DNA of 64,000 nucleotides from Flavobacterium hydatis (GCF_000737695.1 NZ_JPRM01000035.1:1-64000), one strand, 5' to 3'. Positions 26,935 through 36,320 are shown, numbered from the stretch's first letter. Numbers and translations are program-made. Notes: generated from the sequence alone by a model not told the origin.

Positions 26935-27531
26935 ATGAAATATAAAACATTCACTAATAGATTTTTACCTCTTGGTTTTATTATACTTTCATTCTTTTTT
27001 TTAAGCTGCAAAACAACTTCTGTACAGAACGTAAATAGCAATTCTGATTTGGTTATTTTTAACACTTGGTATATTGCTGGACCAACTAAAGAAAATCAAG
27101 ATGTTATAAACGAGATTAGAAAAAAGAAGCATTATATTCTTGTTACTGCAAAGGATTCGCCTGCAGGAGAAATTGAACTAAATGTGATGATTACTCCATC
27201 TGGTTCTAATGATGGAAAACCAACTAACTTACCCGGCGATTCTGGTTTTGTTAGTATTACTTATAAATCATCTCAGCTTATTAAAATCCAAGCTCGTGAA
27301 GGAAATGATTCTGGTACTGGCTGTGTTCATGGAGGAACGCACGCAATGGCTGATTTACCTGCTTCTCCTGATAATTTTACCACAATAAAAATCCCTTGGT
27401 CGGATTTTAAACTAAACGGTAAACCTGTGAATATTCATAATCTTTGCAAATTTAATTTTGTGAATTATCATCCTGTTTCTGGCGCTATATTAAAAATAAC
27501 TGAAGTGCAGATTCAAAACTTAAAACCATAA
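26935..27531 (+). CDS. Hypothetical lipoprotein with carbohydrate-binding-like fold
   Basis: 198 residues from the ATG at 26935, which gives a lipoprotein signal (FIILSFFFLSC). The mature part is beta-rich and Gly/Asn/Ser-rich with a Cys-His segment (GTGCVHGGTHAMADL). The end (TIKIPWSDFKLNGKPVNIHNLCKFNF) resembles the jelly-roll domains of some carbohydrate-active proteins. This is inference only; no family is recognised. It is transcribed away from the barrel gene at 25529 and is followed 20 bp later by a second secreted protein. Confidence 0.75.
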   Translation: MKYKTFTNRFLPLGFIILSFFFLSCKTTSVQNVNSNSDLVIFNTWYIAGPTKENQDVINEIRKKKHYILVTAKDSPAGEIELNVMITPSGSNDGKPTNLPGDSGFVSITYKSSQLIKIQAREGNDSGTGCVHGGTHAMADLPASPDNFTTIKIPWSDFKLNGKPVNIHNLCKFNFVNYHPVSGAILKITEVQIQNLKP

Positions 27532-27551
27532 AACTAACAAACCTCAACGCT

Positions 27552-27941
27552 ATGAAAATCAAAATTCTAAAATTCTTATTTCTAACACTGTTCTTCTTTA
27601 ATCTTTCTTATGGTCAAAATAAAAAGATAGATATTAATGGCGTTTGGGCTGATATTAATTCGGGAGTAGAAAATGCGGTTGTTATTATCTCTGAACAAAA
27701 TGGTAAGGTTATTTTTTCTCATTATCTGGAATGGAAAGGACAGAAATTTGTAGAAAGTGGTGTCGGGAAAAGAACTGGAAACACGATAGAATATAAGGTT
27801 GATGTAACTTTACCTATTGAAGGTTGGGCAACTCAAGGAACGCATACTTTAACATTATCTGAAGATGGGAATACTCTTGAGGGGACTTATAAAGACAATA
27901 AAAAAAGAGAAGGTCCAATTGCTTTTAAACGTGTGAGGTGA
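27552..27941 (+). CDS. Small secreted protein (DUF2147/lipocalin-like)
   Basis: 129 residues with a signal peptide ending in SYGQN. The mature part starts DINGVWADINSGVENAVVII and contains repeated beta strands (HTLTLSEDGNTLEGTYKDN), the pattern of small lipocalin-like or DUF2147-like proteins. It probably shares a transcript with the lipoprotein upstream and ends at a perfect terminator hairpin. Confidence 0.75.
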   Translation: MKIKILKFLFLTLFFFNLSYGQNKKIDINGVWADINSGVENAVVIISEQNGKVIFSHYLEWKGQKFVESGVGKRTGNTIEYKVDVTLPIEGWATQGTHTLTLSEDGNTLEGTYKDNKKREGPIAFKRVR

Positions 27942-27959
27942 TTTTATTTTGTAAAACAC

Positions 27960-27993
27960 AAAAGGGAGCTAATGATATCATTAGCTCCCTTTT
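27960..27993. terminator. Perfect bidirectional terminator
   Basis: AAAAGGGAGCTAATGAT is followed directly by its exact reverse complement ATCATTAGCTCCCTTTT (17-bp arms) and then T-rich DNA. It separates the + secreted-protein gene from the DUF4272 gene on the minus strand. Confidence 0.9.
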
Positions 27994-28000
27994 TATTATT

Positions 28001-28642
28001 TTATGTACCCATTTCTACATTATCCCAATCATCGGCTCGATTATAGATCCATTCTAACGATTTTCGTCTTTCATATACTAATCCTTCATTTAGTTTTGCT
28101 TGTCGACCATTTAGTCTTTCATCTACACAATACCAATGAAGTCGGTAGTAATAATCTAGCATGGTATAAATATCAACTTCAGATTTTAAATTCTGTAAGC
28201 TTTCCATTTTTTGATTATCTTCTTCATTTTCCAGATTTGGTAAAAGGGAAGCCATATTATCTCCTATATACTCTTCTGCTTCTAGCCCCGGAATCATTTC
28301 TGTTACCCACATAAAAGCCCATAAAGACTCAAGATACCATCTTAAAGAATTAACTTCAAATTCGGTTAAATCATCATTTTCTTTATCTAATATTTCTTTT
28401 TCTGAATCTGATAGATACTTGGTTAAATCATGATTCTCTATCCATTCTTTAATAATATAAATTGGAGCTTCAAACGCAATGTTTATCAAAGCATTCATAA
28501 CGGACATTCTTCCTTTAATCTCTTCCAGAGATCTTAGTTTTGGTGTATCCAGAATCGGCAACCAATCATTTACACGATATTCTTTTTGTTTAATAATTGT
28601 ATCATTATCAATTTTAATCTGTCGGCGTTGTTCTTCTGTCAT
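28001..28642 (-). CDS. DUF4272 domain protein
   Basis: 213 residues, soluble and acidic. The pattern 'ALINIAFEAPIYIIKEWIE', 'LRWYLESLWAFMWVTEMIPGLE', 'YYRLHWYCVDERLNG' and 'VYERRKSLEWIYNRADDWDNVE' is that of DUF4272, a family of unknown function. It stands alone between two terminator-bounded genes. The protein is nearly full length for the family. Confidence 0.85.
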   Translation of the reverse strand: MTEEQRRQIKIDNDTIIKQKEYRVNDWLPILDTPKLRSLEEIKGRMSVMNALINIAFEAPIYIIKEWIENHDLTKYLSDSEKEILDKENDDLTEFEVNSLRWYLESLWAFMWVTEMIPGLEAEEYIGDNMASLLPNLENEEDNQKMESLQNLKSEVDIYTMLDYYYRLHWYCVDERLNGRQAKLNEGLVYERRKSLEWIYNRADDWDNVEMGT

Positions 28643-28712
28643 AATGTAATTTTCAAAATATATCCGAAAATATAAATAATTTCTTTCAACACAAACTGAT
28701 TCAATTGAAACT

Positions 28713-29909
28713 TTACAAATGCAGTTGAATCTTGTATTTGTTAAAAATTTTCATGGCAAACAACATAATCGTTGAGAATACTAAAGACCAGATTATTCCA
28801 GGAATTCCTTCGCGGAAATATCCTGGAATAATATGGATCGCAAAAGTTTTACAGAAATAATAAATTACGCCTGGCAAAATATAAATCAATAAAGGATTTG
28901 CTGCAGCTGGCATAAAAAAATTACTCCATTTGGTTTGTTTTTTAATTTCCATAAGCCAATACAAGAAATAAAATATAACAGTACAAATACCCGCTGAATA
29001 TAGTACCCAAGAAGGTGTTCCTCTTATTTTTGAGATCTCATAATACGGTCGTAACAGATACCCCAACACAAAAAACAATACTCCAAAAGCTATTACGTTC
29101 CAATTGATTTTATCTGATATCTTGCCCTCAAAAAACAAAAGTGATATTATTACTCCTGCCGAAACAAGTGTAGCGTGCGTCATATGTCCAGCGATAAAGC
29201 CTATCCATTTTATTTCATGAACAAACGATCCTTCGATTTGATTTAAAATATTTGCTACAAGACAAATAAAAAGAAACACAATCATTGCAATCAATCTTCC
29301 GTTAACAAGCCAGTAATACAACACAGCAATTAAATACGCCCAACCGATAAGTCCTAGAATTCCCCACCATTTTGGCGTGATTCCCACATCTCCATTTTCC
29401 TGAACGTATAAAAAATATAACGCTACCAGAACCAACATTCCGCCATATTGCAAGATATTTTTAGTGATTTTAGGAAATGATTTGTCGTATTTATTCCAAA
29501 TAGGAATTGGCATTGTGTATGCTAAAAGTCCCCAGAATGCAGCAGAAATCACCATCTTGGATGCATCATAACCATATTCGGCATTTACCATATAAACTCC
29601 AATAATAATAAGTGCCAACGCTCTTTTTAAAGTATGTGTCCAGATTGTTTTGGGTGTATCACCTTTAATTAATCGGGCATTAAATGCAAATGGAATTGAC
29701 ATCCCGACGATAAATAAAAATGCAGGAAATACTAAATCGACAAATGTCATTGCATCAGTATCGGCTGGCATATGCTTCATCCATTGTGGCACATTCTTTA
29801 TACTTGCCAACTCATTGACAAAAATCATGATAAAAATGGTAATTCCACGAAAAGCATCTATGGAAATAATTCTTTTATTGAATAAATCTTCTTTTATTTT
29901 CATATCCAT
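28713..29909 (-). CDS. Second DUF5009/HGSNAT-like membrane acyltransferase
   Basis: 398 residues with about ten membrane segments. The start 'NKRIISIDAFRGITIFIMIFVNELA' and the block 'MTFVDLVFPAFLFIVGMSIPFAFN' define the heparan-glucosaminide N-acetyltransferase-like family. It is a distant paralog of the gene at 12814-14085: the opening motifs align but later parts differ. A start two codons later (29903) is equally possible. Substrate unknown. Confidence 0.85.
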   Translation of the reverse strand: MDMKIKEDLFNKRIISIDAFRGITIFIMIFVNELASIKNVPQWMKHMPADTDAMTFVDLVFPAFLFIVGMSIPFAFNARLIKGDTPKTIWTHTLKRALALIIIGVYMVNAEYGYDASKMVISAAFWGLLAYTMPIPIWNKYDKSFPKITKNILQYGGMLVLVALYFLYVQENGDVGITPKWWGILGLIGWAYLIAVLYYWLVNGRLIAMIVFLFICLVANILNQIEGSFVHEIKWIGFIAGHMTHATLVSAGVIISLLFFEGKISDKINWNVIAFGVLFFVLGYLLRPYYEISKIRGTPSWVLYSAGICTVIFYFLYWLMEIKKQTKWSNFFMPAAANPLLIYILPGVIYYFCKTFAIHIIPGYFREGIPGIIWSLVFSTIMLFAMKIFNKYKIQLHL

Positions 29910-30037
29910 TACATTATTATTACTAACAAATATAAAATATTCAAGGAGAAATCAAAGGTGTATTTAAAAGACTGACAAACTTGTTTATTTATGTTAAATA
30001 TCGGCAGAAACGGAGATTTTTGTTTGGGTCAAAAAGT

Positions 30038-30045
30038 TATCTTTG
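30038..30045 (+). promoter_or_regulatory. -7 element for the tandem surface-protein genes
   Basis: TATCTTTG matches TAnnTTTG exactly, with TTTTTGTTTG upstream at a shorter than ideal spacing. It would give an mRNA leader of about 70 bases before the start at 30123. Confidence 0.5.
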
Positions 30046-30122
30046 CCGAATTACCCCAAAAACATTAAGAAATTAAAGGTTAAAAAAATAAAACTCCAAA
30101 TTAAACTAATTCATCATATAAC

Positions 30123-31199
30123 ATGAACAAAATTACATTCTGTGCTATTACATTAATAACATCAATATTTTCAGTAAAAGCTCAACTTTATACCCCTAGC
30201 GGAACTGTATTAGGAACCTCATTAAATAGTAATATAGGAATTGGTACAAGCTCACCTTCTGAAAAAATAACTATTGAAGGAAATCATGGAGATACTCGCT
30301 TTTCACTTCATTCTACAGGAGGTGGAAATAATACAAATGAAGCCGATCTTCTGTTATGGGCAAGCGAACCCGGGTTAACATATTCAGGAGTTGGTATTGG
30401 TAATAATGTCCATAATTATACAACCAATAATGGCAATATAAACTTATTAAATCCAGCAAGAGGTGGTTCATACATTCGCTTGCTAGATAATTCAATGTTA
30501 TTTAATGTTGTATCATCTACCGGAGTTAACAAACAAGCTTTAAGCATTAATACAGAAGGTAATATTGGAATTGGAACCACAAATCCATCTGCTACATTAG
30601 ATATAAATTCACCTATACCAACTCAAGGTAGATATAGTTCTCAAAAATGGTCTACTGGAAACCCTGGATATAGTTTAACATTACAAACTATCTGGAACAA
30701 TAGTGGTATCAATCAAGAATTTATACAACGCTATAATGGAATAGATTATACTTCATTGGCTTTGTTTCAAGGTAAAATAGGTATAGGCACAACAAATCCA
30801 GATGAAAAACTTACTGTAAACGGAAAAATACACGCTCAGGAAGTTAGGATTGACCTAACATATCCTATGACCGTTCCCGATTACGTCTTTGCTAATGATT
30901 ACAAACTAAAATCATTACAAGAAGTAGAAGAATTCATCAAACAGAATAGCCATTTACCAGAGATTCCATCAGCAAAAGAAATAGAAAAAAATGGACTCAT
31001 GCTTGCTGAAATGAACATGAGTTTGTTGAAAAAAATCGAGGAATTGACATTGTATATGATTGAAATGAAAAAGGAAAACGAGACAATGAAAAAGGAAAAC
31101 AAAAAATCAAGTCAAGAAATTGAAACATTAAAAAAAGAAAACGAAGGCTTTAAATCTATATCCGACAGATTAGCCAAACTTGAAAATCAATTAAAATAA
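30123..31199 (+). CDS. Fibre-like surface protein with conserved C-terminal coiled coil, paralog 1 of 4
   Basis: 358 residues with a signal peptide (LITSIFSVKAQ). Short 'IGIGT..P..KLTV'-type blocks punctuate the protein, as in fibre proteins of Bacteroidota. The C-terminal ~120 residues contain DYVFANDYKLKSLQEVEEF, KQNSHLPEIPSAKEIEKNG and MLAEMNMSLLKKIEELTLY, followed by a Lys/Glu-rich coiled coil. This module recurs in the next three genes, whereas the N-terminal halves differ. The S74 cleavage motif is absent. Probably a trimeric secreted fibre; function unknown. Confidence 0.8.
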   Translation: MNKITFCAITLITSIFSVKAQLYTPSGTVLGTSLNSNIGIGTSSPSEKITIEGNHGDTRFSLHSTGGGNNTNEADLLLWASEPGLTYSGVGIGNNVHNYTTNNGNINLLNPARGGSYIRLLDNSMLFNVVSSTGVNKQALSINTEGNIGIGTTNPSATLDINSPIPTQGRYSSQKWSTGNPGYSLTLQTIWNNSGINQEFIQRYNGIDYTSLALFQGKIGIGTTNPDEKLTVNGKIHAQEVRIDLTYPMTVPDYVFANDYKLKSLQEVEEFIKQNSHLPEIPSAKEIEKNGLMLAEMNMSLLKKIEELTLYMIEMKKENETMKKENKKSSQEIETLKKENEGFKSISDRLAKLENQLK

Positions 31200-31212
31200 C
31201 ACCAAATTTTCT

Positions 31213-32427
31213 ATGAAAAAAATTACCATGAGCATTATAGTCACAATGGCATCAATACTCTCTGTACAAGCACAAACCTTAAACCCTACTCCTAGTATTT
31301 CTAGTCCTAATTCGGCTGATAATTTTAAAGGAGGTTATACTTTCTCATATGCTACAGCAGGAACACCTTGGGATGGCTCACTTATAAGTTATGGCGGCTT
31401 TGCAAATAATTATGATTCTCAAATAAACTCTGATTATTTAGAAGGAAAAAACATTTCTTTTAGAACAAGAAATGGTGATACTAACATATGGAATCCTTGG
31501 ATAGAACTAGCAACACGTGGAATAAATAATTTTAAAGGTGACCAGGTAGTCACAAATGGTAGTATTACTAGCTCTATTACTAATGATGGAGGTGGTCATA
31601 TCAATTTAGAAAATCCCTCTAAAACATCTAATGGGATAGCCAAAAAGTGGACTATTTTTAATATGACTGGAGTTTATGGTAATAGTTTACAATTTTGGGC
31701 GTATGATAATTTAGGTTGTTCAACAAGTGGAGGTATGTGCAACAACCGTTTTACTATAATGGATAATGGTAATGTTGGGGTAGGAACGTCAAGCCCAAGT
31801 GATAAACTTAGTGTATTAGGTGGAATTTCTAAATTAACTATATCTGGAACCGATGGTACTTTTGATAATCTTATCAAATATGGTCACAAATCAGATTTGG
31901 AAAGTGGAGCTAATAACGTAAATCGTTGGCATGGTATCGATGCAACTATTACAGCAGGTCGCCCAGATAATAATAAATTAAAATTTAAACTATATGCAGG
32001 AGGTACTGAAAATAAAGAACCTATTGATGTAATGACATTAGTAGGCAATGGTAATGTGGGAATAGGAACCACGAATCCAACTGCAAAACTAACAGTGGCA
32101 GGTGACATTAATTCCCGAGAAGTAAGAGTAACGGTTGAAGCTGGAGCTGATTTTGTCTTTGAAAATGATTATGATTTACCATCATTGAATTTTGTAGAAA
32201 GCTTTATTAAAGAAAATAAACATTTACCTCAAATAGCTTCTGCCAAAGAAATGCAAGAAAATGGTATTAATCTATCGGAGATGAATATAAAATTATTACA
32301 GAAAATTGAAGAAATGACATTGTATATGATTGAGCAGAACAAAAAAATATTAGTACTCGAAAAACAAAATGAAAAATTTTCAGCCTTAGAAAGAAGATTA
32401 GAAAAAATGGAAAATGGTTCAAAATAG
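31213..32427 (+). CDS. Fibre-like surface protein, paralog 2 of 4
   Basis: 404 residues with a signal peptide (IVTMASILSVQAQ). The N-terminal half (WDGSLISYGGFANNYDSQIN, NIWNPWIELATRG) resembles phage tail-fibre receptor-binding segments. Two 'VGVGTSSPSDKLSV / VGIGTTNPTAKLTV' blocks follow. The C-terminal module is the most divergent of the four (FVESFIKENKHLPQIASAKE, LSEMNIKLLQKIEEM). The start is 13 bp after the stop of paralog 1. Confidence 0.8.
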   Translation: MKKITMSIIVTMASILSVQAQTLNPTPSISSPNSADNFKGGYTFSYATAGTPWDGSLISYGGFANNYDSQINSDYLEGKNISFRTRNGDTNIWNPWIELATRGINNFKGDQVVTNGSITSSITNDGGGHINLENPSKTSNGIAKKWTIFNMTGVYGNSLQFWAYDNLGCSTSGGMCNNRFTIMDNGNVGVGTSSPSDKLSVLGGISKLTISGTDGTFDNLIKYGHKSDLESGANNVNRWHGIDATITAGRPDNNKLKFKLYAGGTENKEPIDVMTLVGNGNVGIGTTNPTAKLTVAGDINSREVRVTVEAGADFVFENDYDLPSLNFVESFIKENKHLPQIASAKEMQENGINLSEMNIKLLQKIEEMTLYMIEQNKKILVLEKQNEKFSALERRLEKMENGSK

Positions 32428-32457
32428 AAAATAAGTATAACTATTAATTTACATAAA

Positions 32458-33423
32458 ATGAAAAAAAAATTAAGCCTCCTGATAATTATATTAGGACTAT
32501 CTATAACGTCTATAAATGCTCAAACCTATTTCCCTCTTCGAAATATAGAAACCAATTTAGGTCCATTTTCAAATATTAATGGACAATGGATTGCAGTAAC
32601 ACCTACAAATAATACGCTAGGCTCAAACTATTATCAAGGAATAAATTTTGGTTTCGATACAAACAATTACGCCAGTTTAGTAAATGCCATAGGCACAGAT
32701 GAAATTTATTTTGGTAGATGGTCATTTGGTTGGAATGATTGGAATAAAATATGGCATTCCGGAAATTTAAACAATATAAAATCAGATTTTACTGCCAGAA
32801 CAATAAAAACGTCTAAAATTAACTTTACAAATACTACATATTACTATAATCCATCATCCTTAACTAAAACTAGTTATATTGAATTTCAAAATGCTGATTC
32901 TGATAAAATTAGTTACATTTTCGGTGCGATACCGCCTGAATATCATACTCCTGGTATAGGCATAGCAACAAAATCTGCATGGGATAGTCCTGAAATATAT
33001 AATCTATTTTGTCATCCAAATGGGAATGTAGGAATCAGCACAACAAAACCAGATGAAAAACTTACTGTAAACGGAAAAATCCATGCTAAGGAAATTAAAA
33101 TAGATCTAGACTTTCCTGCACCAGATTATGTCTTCACCAATGATTATAAACTAAAATCGTTACAAGAAGTAGAAGAATTCATAAAGCAAAACAGCCATTT
33201 ACCAGAAATTCCATCAGCAAAAGAAATCGAAAAAAATGGATTGATGCTTGCCGAAATGAATATGAGTTTATTAAAAAAAATTGAAGAATTGACGCTTTAT
33301 AGTATTGAGCAGAATAAAAACAATTTAGATCTAAAACAAAAAGTTGAAAAATTAGAAAAAGAAAATGAAGGGTTTAAATCTTTATCAGAAAGACTTTCTA
33401 AAATTGAAAACCAATTGAAATAA
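32458..33423 (+). CDS. Fibre-like surface protein, paralog 3 of 4
   Basis: 321 residues with a signal peptide (IIILGLSITSINAQ). The N-terminal region ends with 'WNDWNKIWHSGNLNNIKSDF', the 'WHSGN' phrase common in phage tail fibres. The 'VGISTTKPDEKLTVNGKIHAKE' block (split motif) leads into the shared C-terminal module, nearly the same as in paralogs 1 and 4. It follows paralog 2 by 30 bp. Confidence 0.8.
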   Translation: MKKKLSLLIIILGLSITSINAQTYFPLRNIETNLGPFSNINGQWIAVTPTNNTLGSNYYQGINFGFDTNNYASLVNAIGTDEIYFGRWSFGWNDWNKIWHSGNLNNIKSDFTARTIKTSKINFTNTTYYYNPSSLTKTSYIEFQNADSDKISYIFGAIPPEYHTPGIGIATKSAWDSPEIYNLFCHPNGNVGISTTKPDEKLTVNGKIHAKEIKIDLDFPAPDYVFTNDYKLKSLQEVEEFIKQNSHLPEIPSAKEIEKNGLMLAEMNMSLLKKIEELTLYSIEQNKNNLDLKQKVEKLEKENEGFKSLSERLSKIENQLK

Positions 33424-33436
33424 TACCGAATCTATT

Positions 33437-34537
33437 ATGAAAAAAATCACACTAAGCGCAATAATTATAATGACTTCTATAGTTTCATTACAAGCACAGA
33501 TATATGGAACAATCCAAGGCAACTCTACTAACAATAATTTTATAGGAATTGGAACCAATAATCCTATTGAAAAATTAAACATTAATGGTGGTACAGGAGA
33601 TGGAGCTTCATTTGACGCAAAAATGGCATTAACAAAAGTTTCAAGTACAGGAAATGTACAAAGTGCTAAAATTGTTTTAAGCGATGTTGATACAAATTTT
33701 GGGAACCTAACCTTTAAAGTGAAAACAACTGCCAGTAAAGCAGAGTTTGAGAGTTTCTATACTGATGCCTTAACCATAAAAGGATCAAATGCTAATGTAG
33801 GAATCGGTACAACAAACCCAATAACAAAACTCGATGTCGTTGGTACAATAAAAAGTTTTGAGTCTACACCTCTAAGCTCAACTACTAATTCATTTCAATT
33901 AATTAATGAAATTGGAGGTAGTACTGGAAGCAATAATAAAATGATGAATAAAAAATGGCTTATAAGAGATGCTACATCAGATAATTGGTGGACTGCTAGA
34001 TTACATGACGGTCTCTCTGTAGATGCCTCTTTTATGACTCCACGTACTGATACTAGAACTTGGTGGGAAAGAGATCCAAATGACGATATTCAGTCATGGG
34101 GAAATGAAGGAAAAACCTATTTAACTATAAATAAGAGTAACATAGGTATCGGCACAACAAACCCAGACGAAAAACTAACTGTAAATGGAAAAATTCATGC
34201 TAAGGAAGTTAGAATAGACCTCGATTTTCCTGCACCAGATTATGTCTTCGTAAATGATTACAAATTAAAATCATTACAAGAAGTAGAAGAATTCATCAAA
34301 CAAAACAGTCATTTACCAGAAATCCCATCTGCAAAAGAAATCAAAAAAAATGGGCTTATGCTTGCCGAAATGAATATGAGTCTATTGAAGAAAATTGAAG
34401 AATTGACGCTTTATAGTATTGCTCAAGAAAAAAACATTAAATCTCAAAATAATAAAATCATTGAACTTGAAAAGCAAAATGAAAAATTATCAGCTATAGA
34501 AAAAAGATTAGAAAAAATTGAAATGAACACAAAGTAA
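33437..34537 (+). CDS. Fibre-like surface protein, paralog 4 of 4
   Basis: 366 residues with a signal peptide (IIIMTSIVSLQAQ). Three 'IGIGTTNP'-type blocks separate short variable segments (e.g. DNWWTARLHDGLSVDASF). The C-terminal module matches paralogs 1 and 3 almost residue for residue (VNDYKLKSLQEVEEFIKQNS), and the end is a coiled coil. It starts 13 bp after paralog 3 and is the last member of the array. Confidence 0.8.
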   Translation: MKKITLSAIIIMTSIVSLQAQIYGTIQGNSTNNNFIGIGTNNPIEKLNINGGTGDGASFDAKMALTKVSSTGNVQSAKIVLSDVDTNFGNLTFKVKTTASKAEFESFYTDALTIKGSNANVGIGTTNPITKLDVVGTIKSFESTPLSSTTNSFQLINEIGGSTGSNNKMMNKKWLIRDATSDNWWTARLHDGLSVDASFMTPRTDTRTWWERDPNDDIQSWGNEGKTYLTINKSNIGIGTTNPDEKLTVNGKIHAKEVRIDLDFPAPDYVFVNDYKLKSLQEVEEFIKQNSHLPEIPSAKEIKKNGLMLAEMNMSLLKKIEELTLYSIAQEKNIKSQNNKIIELEKQNEKLSAIEKRLEKIEMNTK

Positions 34538-34579
34538 AAGACCAAGGGCTAATTTTATAAAAATGAGTTAATATTCCCC

Positions 34580-34587
34580 TACTTTTG
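34580..34587 (+). promoter_or_regulatory. -7 element for the secreted propeller-like gene
   Basis: TACTTTTG is an exact TAnnTTTG match and ends 19 bp before the start codon at 34607. This suggests that the gene is transcribed separately from the paralog array. Confidence 0.55.
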
Positions 34588-34606
34588 ATAATCACAATTC
34601 ATCACA

Positions 34607-35560
34607 ATGAAAAAAGCCCTTTTGCTTTTCTTTTTATGCATTACTTCAACTCATGGACAAATCTTAGGTTGTACAGACCCGCTGTCTAAAAACTACAATC
34701 CGAAAGCTACTCAGAATGATGGAAGTTGTGTTTACAAATCAGTAAAGATAAAACCTGATTATTCTAATAAACTTAGTGATTCTATCAAAGAAACTTCGGG
34801 ATTAATAGCTTTTGATTCGTTATTATGGACGCATAATGACGACCATGACACAACCATTTATGGCATAAATCATCAAGGAGAGATTAAAAAGAAAATTGTA
34901 CTAGAGAAAGTAATCAATACCGACTGGGAAGAGATTTCGCAAGACAGCACACATATATACCTAGGCGATTTCGGGAATAATTATAGAGGAAACAGAAGCA
35001 ATTTGCATATTCTGAAAATCGAGAAAGAATCGTTTCTAGCAGGAAAAGCTATCATCGATACCATTTCGTTTTCTTACTCCAACCAAACCAGTTTAACCAA
35101 GGAAAGTCCAAACAAAACCAACTTTGATTGCGAAGCTTTCATCGTTACAACCGACAGCATTTATTTGTTTACCAAACAATGGAAAAATACTAAAACCAGT
35201 ATTTATGTTTTACCCAATACAACCGGAAATCATGTGGCTCAACTAAAAGAAACCCTTGATGTAAAAGGATTGGTAACTGGAGCTAATTATTTGCCTTCCA
35301 AAAAACGGATTGTCCTTTGTGGATATTCTAAAATCGGAAAACCATTTTTATATCTCTTATACGATTATAAAAACAATGATTTTCTATCGGGTAATAAACG
35401 AAGAATCAATATTGCATTGCCATTCCATCAAATTGAAGGTATTGCAACCGAAGATGGTTTGCATTATTATTTAACCAATGAATCTTTGGTTAGAAAACCA
35501 GTAATTAATGTACCGCAACAAATCCATCGAGTTGATTTAAGTGTATATCTAAGTCAATAA
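34607..35560 (+). CDS. Secreted protein with GCTDP-type Cys motif and propeller-like body
   Basis: 317 residues with a signal peptide (LLLFFLCITSTHGQ). Immediately after it comes 'GCTDPLSKNYNPKAT' then 'DGSCVY', a short Cys-containing repeat common in marine and soil Bacteroidota surface proteins and thought to bind Ca2+. The rest (ETSGLIAFDSLLWTHNDD, DWEEISQDSTHIYLGDFGNN, HQIEGIATEDG) reads like a beta-propeller similar to SdiA-regulated-type proteins. No C-terminal sorting domain is seen. Confidence 0.75.
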   Translation: MKKALLLFFLCITSTHGQILGCTDPLSKNYNPKATQNDGSCVYKSVKIKPDYSNKLSDSIKETSGLIAFDSLLWTHNDDHDTTIYGINHQGEIKKKIVLEKVINTDWEEISQDSTHIYLGDFGNNYRGNRSNLHILKIEKESFLAGKAIIDTISFSYSNQTSLTKESPNKTNFDCEAFIVTTDSIYLFTKQWKNTKTSIYVLPNTTGNHVAQLKETLDVKGLVTGANYLPSKKRIVLCGYSKIGKPFLYLLYDYKNNDFLSGNKRRINIALPFHQIEGIATEDGLHYYLTNESLVRKPVINVPQQIHRVDLSVYLSQ

Positions 35561-35912
35561 TCATAATAGTTTTCTCCAAGATATTTTTTTTCACCATTAA
35601 GAGATTAAATTTCATTAAGCTAAACTTACACTTTTCTCACCCCCTTTTAATGGTGAAAAACTGATATATAGCGTATATACTCCATGTTCTTATAAAATTG
35701 CCCCACATTATCGAGTTACTTGCGGAGACCCTTCGTTCCTCAGGGTGACAATATCGTGGAGAAACTTTGTGCCCTTTGCGTAAACCCTTGCGTACTTTGC
35801 GGTTAATCCCCTTAATCTCTTAATGGCAAAATAAAAATTGTAAATCTTACAAATATCTACCAAAATTATACAACAACGATTTGCAAGAAGATAGCAACCT
35901 TTGTTCCCTGAT
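35561..35912. repeat. Intergenic region with inverted-repeat element
   Basis: CCATTAAGAGATTAA (35594-35608) is mirrored by TTAATCTCTTAATGG (35812-35826), about 200 bp apart. A nearer partner (TTAATGGTGAAAAA, ~35648-35661) can also pair with the left arm (TTTTTCACCATTAA). Inside are the phrases CTTTGTGCCCTTTGCG and CTTGCGTACTTTGCGG, typical of dispersed flavobacterial repeats. I see no gene. The promoter of the efflux operon must lie at the right end. Confidence 0.55.
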
Positions 35913-36320
35913 ATGAAAAAAGCATTAATCCTATTCCTCTCCTTCTTTTACTTGGTACTGTCTTGTGGCTTTACCAAGAATACTCATATCTGTAAAGGAG
36001 TTCAACAGGAAACTTATTTTTTTGCACAAAACAAACAAGGTCAACCTTGTACCAAATGTGCTTTTAAAGACAAAAAAATACGTAAGGATTGCTGCAAACA
36101 TGAAACCAAATTATTAAAAATAACAGAAAAGGCGCAAAAAGCAACTTCTGAGATTCCTCCTTTTAAATACCTAGGAGTTGCCTTGCCTTTTCATTTCTTC
36201 AAAGTTGTCTTTGGCTATGAACTTCCACAGGTAAAAACTTCTGGATTTTCATACGTCTTTACAACTATTCCTATTAGGAACACTCTACTCTACGTCTATT
36301 ATTGCGTATACCGTATTTGA
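35913..36320 (+). CDS. HYC_CC_PP family protein (metal-associated)
   Basis: 135 residues from the ATG at 35913, which gives a signal peptide (ALILFLSFFYLVLSCGF). The family's Cys pattern is visible: HICKG, CTKCAFKDKK, DCCKHE and a later PPFKY. HYC_CC_PP proteins are small periplasmic proteins often encoded beside heavy-metal efflux systems in Bacteroidota. The clustered Cys and His residues suggest metal binding. It is 77 bp before the TolC-type gene and is probably the first gene of the efflux operon. Confidence 0.75.
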   Translation: MKKALILFLSFFYLVLSCGFTKNTHICKGVQQETYFFAQNKQGQPCTKCAFKDKKIRKDCCKHETKLLKITEKAQKATSEIPPFKYLGVALPFHFFKVVFGYELPQVKTSGFSYVFTTIPIRNTLLYVYYCVYRI

